DNA from: an uncultured Collinsella sp. | GTDB lineage: Bacteria; Actinomycetota; Coriobacteriia; Coriobacteriales; Coriobacteriaceae | Length of the DNA: 64,000 nt | Reading direction: 5' to 3' | Assembly: GCA_900547345.1 (NCBI GenBank) | Contig: URGG01000001.1 | Location: 3,074-67,073, forward strand | Shown: one piece after another, positions 63,626-64,000 of the stretch | Numbering within the stretch: position 1 is the first letter of the stretch | How the letters are laid out: every line of letters begins with the position of its first letter | Notes under the pieces: model-generated | What the model was told of the DNA's origin: nothing | The model's database searches: none | The model's input: the letters and a program-made list of their open reading frames with translations, nothing else | Program-made: the position numbers and the translations under genes

Positions 63626-64000
63626 TCACTTGGCGAACGTGTTGCCGTAAGTGTCCACGCCGTTCTCGGCGATTTCGGCGGACTTGCGGGCGATGGCCAG
63701 CTCCTCGTTCGTCGGGATGACGGCGATGATCACGGAGGAGTCCGGGGTGGAGATGATGCGCGGCTCCTTGGAGCGCTTCGCGTTCTTCTCCTCATCCAGC
63801 TTGACGCCGAACGGGGCGAGCTTGTCGCACACCATCTTGCGCACGATGTCGTCGTTCTCGCCGACGCCGGCGGTGAAGGTGATTACGTCGCAGCCGCCCA
63901 TCTGGTAGGTGTAGTTGCCGATGTAGCTGACGATGCGGTGCACGTACACGTCGAGGGCCAGCTTGGCGTCCTCGTTGCCCTCGGCCACCAGACGGTGAAC
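63626..64000 (-). CDS. ackA: Acetate kinase, C-terminal part (5' end beyond window)
   Basis: About 124 residues of AckA, which makes acetate and ATP from acetyl phosphate; in Bifidobacterium it closes the bifid shunt. The family stretches DVITFTAGVGENDDIVR and VIPTNEELAIARK are present; the frame stays open to the last base of the window, so the N-terminal two-thirds is missing by truncation of the window. It ends YGNTFAK. Confidence 0.92.
   Translation of the reverse strand, partial: VHRLVAEGNEDAKLALDVYVHRIVSYIGNYTYQMGGCDVITFTAGVGENDDIVRKMVCDKLAPFGVKLDEEKNAKRSKEPRIISTPDSSVIIAVIPTNEELAIARKSAEIAENGVDTYGNTFAK

Overview
The window reads as two genomes joined end to end. From 1 to about 60.0 kb it looks like a Coriobacteriia gut anaerobe, most likely a Collinsella species: GC-rich coding, GAAAGG-type ribosome sites, small single-copy operons, many long intergenic hairpins, and genes for cysteine desulfidation, selenium and molybdenum. 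From about 60.1 kb to the end, the genes (decayed tyrosine integrase, S51 peptidase, aroA, ackA) look like a Bifidobacterium. The switch falls inside a tRNA-Pro gene whose two acceptor-stem strands do not match each other. I make this inference from gene style and the tRNA; it needs a database search.

Layout. 0-8 kb: thiC with its TPP riboswitch, a membrane-anchored hypothetical, yaaA, an M18 aminopeptidase, polA and a HAD phosphatase. 8-13.5 kb: argG, preceded by a short reading frame ending Arg-Arg-Arg, then argH, ndk and rpiB. 13.5-24.6 kb: L-cysteine desulfidase, a HAD hydrolase, rpsA, rnpB, yigZ, a C_GCAxxG_C_C redox protein, metY, an MFS exporter, xpt, an RF-1-domain ribosome-rescue-like protein and a lipid kinase. 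24.7-31.7 kb: a ClC transporter, then moeA-mogA and modABC, where ModB carries an unusual extracytoplasmic N-terminal domain.

31.7-45.4 kb is the most interesting part. Two 2-hydroxyacyl-CoA dehydratase/double-cubane family proteins flank a five-gene family-5 peptide-type ABC transporter. They are followed by one ATP-dependent activator, a glycosyltransferase, selD, yedF, a DUF3343 protein and a class V desulfurase. selD itself uses an in-frame TGA (selenocysteine) at residue 17 with a SECIS-like hairpin just downstream, so conventional gene calling truncates it. The glycosyltransferase overlaps selD by 8 bases. Together with the Mo genes this suggests a selenium- and metal-dependent redox module, possibly making a selenium metabolite as well as selenoproteins.

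45.5-58.4 kb is one gene for a 4295-residue secreted, probably sortase-anchored surface protein with a duplicated leucine-rich block, about eighteen InlB-type repeats and three copies of an Ig/MBG super-module. brnQ and tRNA-Pro follow.

Non-coding structure is rich. A ~110-nt three-part hairpin occurs twice with compensatory base changes. A second hairpin family also occurs twice. Long near-perfect inverted repeats sit after polA and before the activase gene. A nested set of four ~23-bp repeats lies at 61.0-61.24 kb on the Bifidobacterium-like side.
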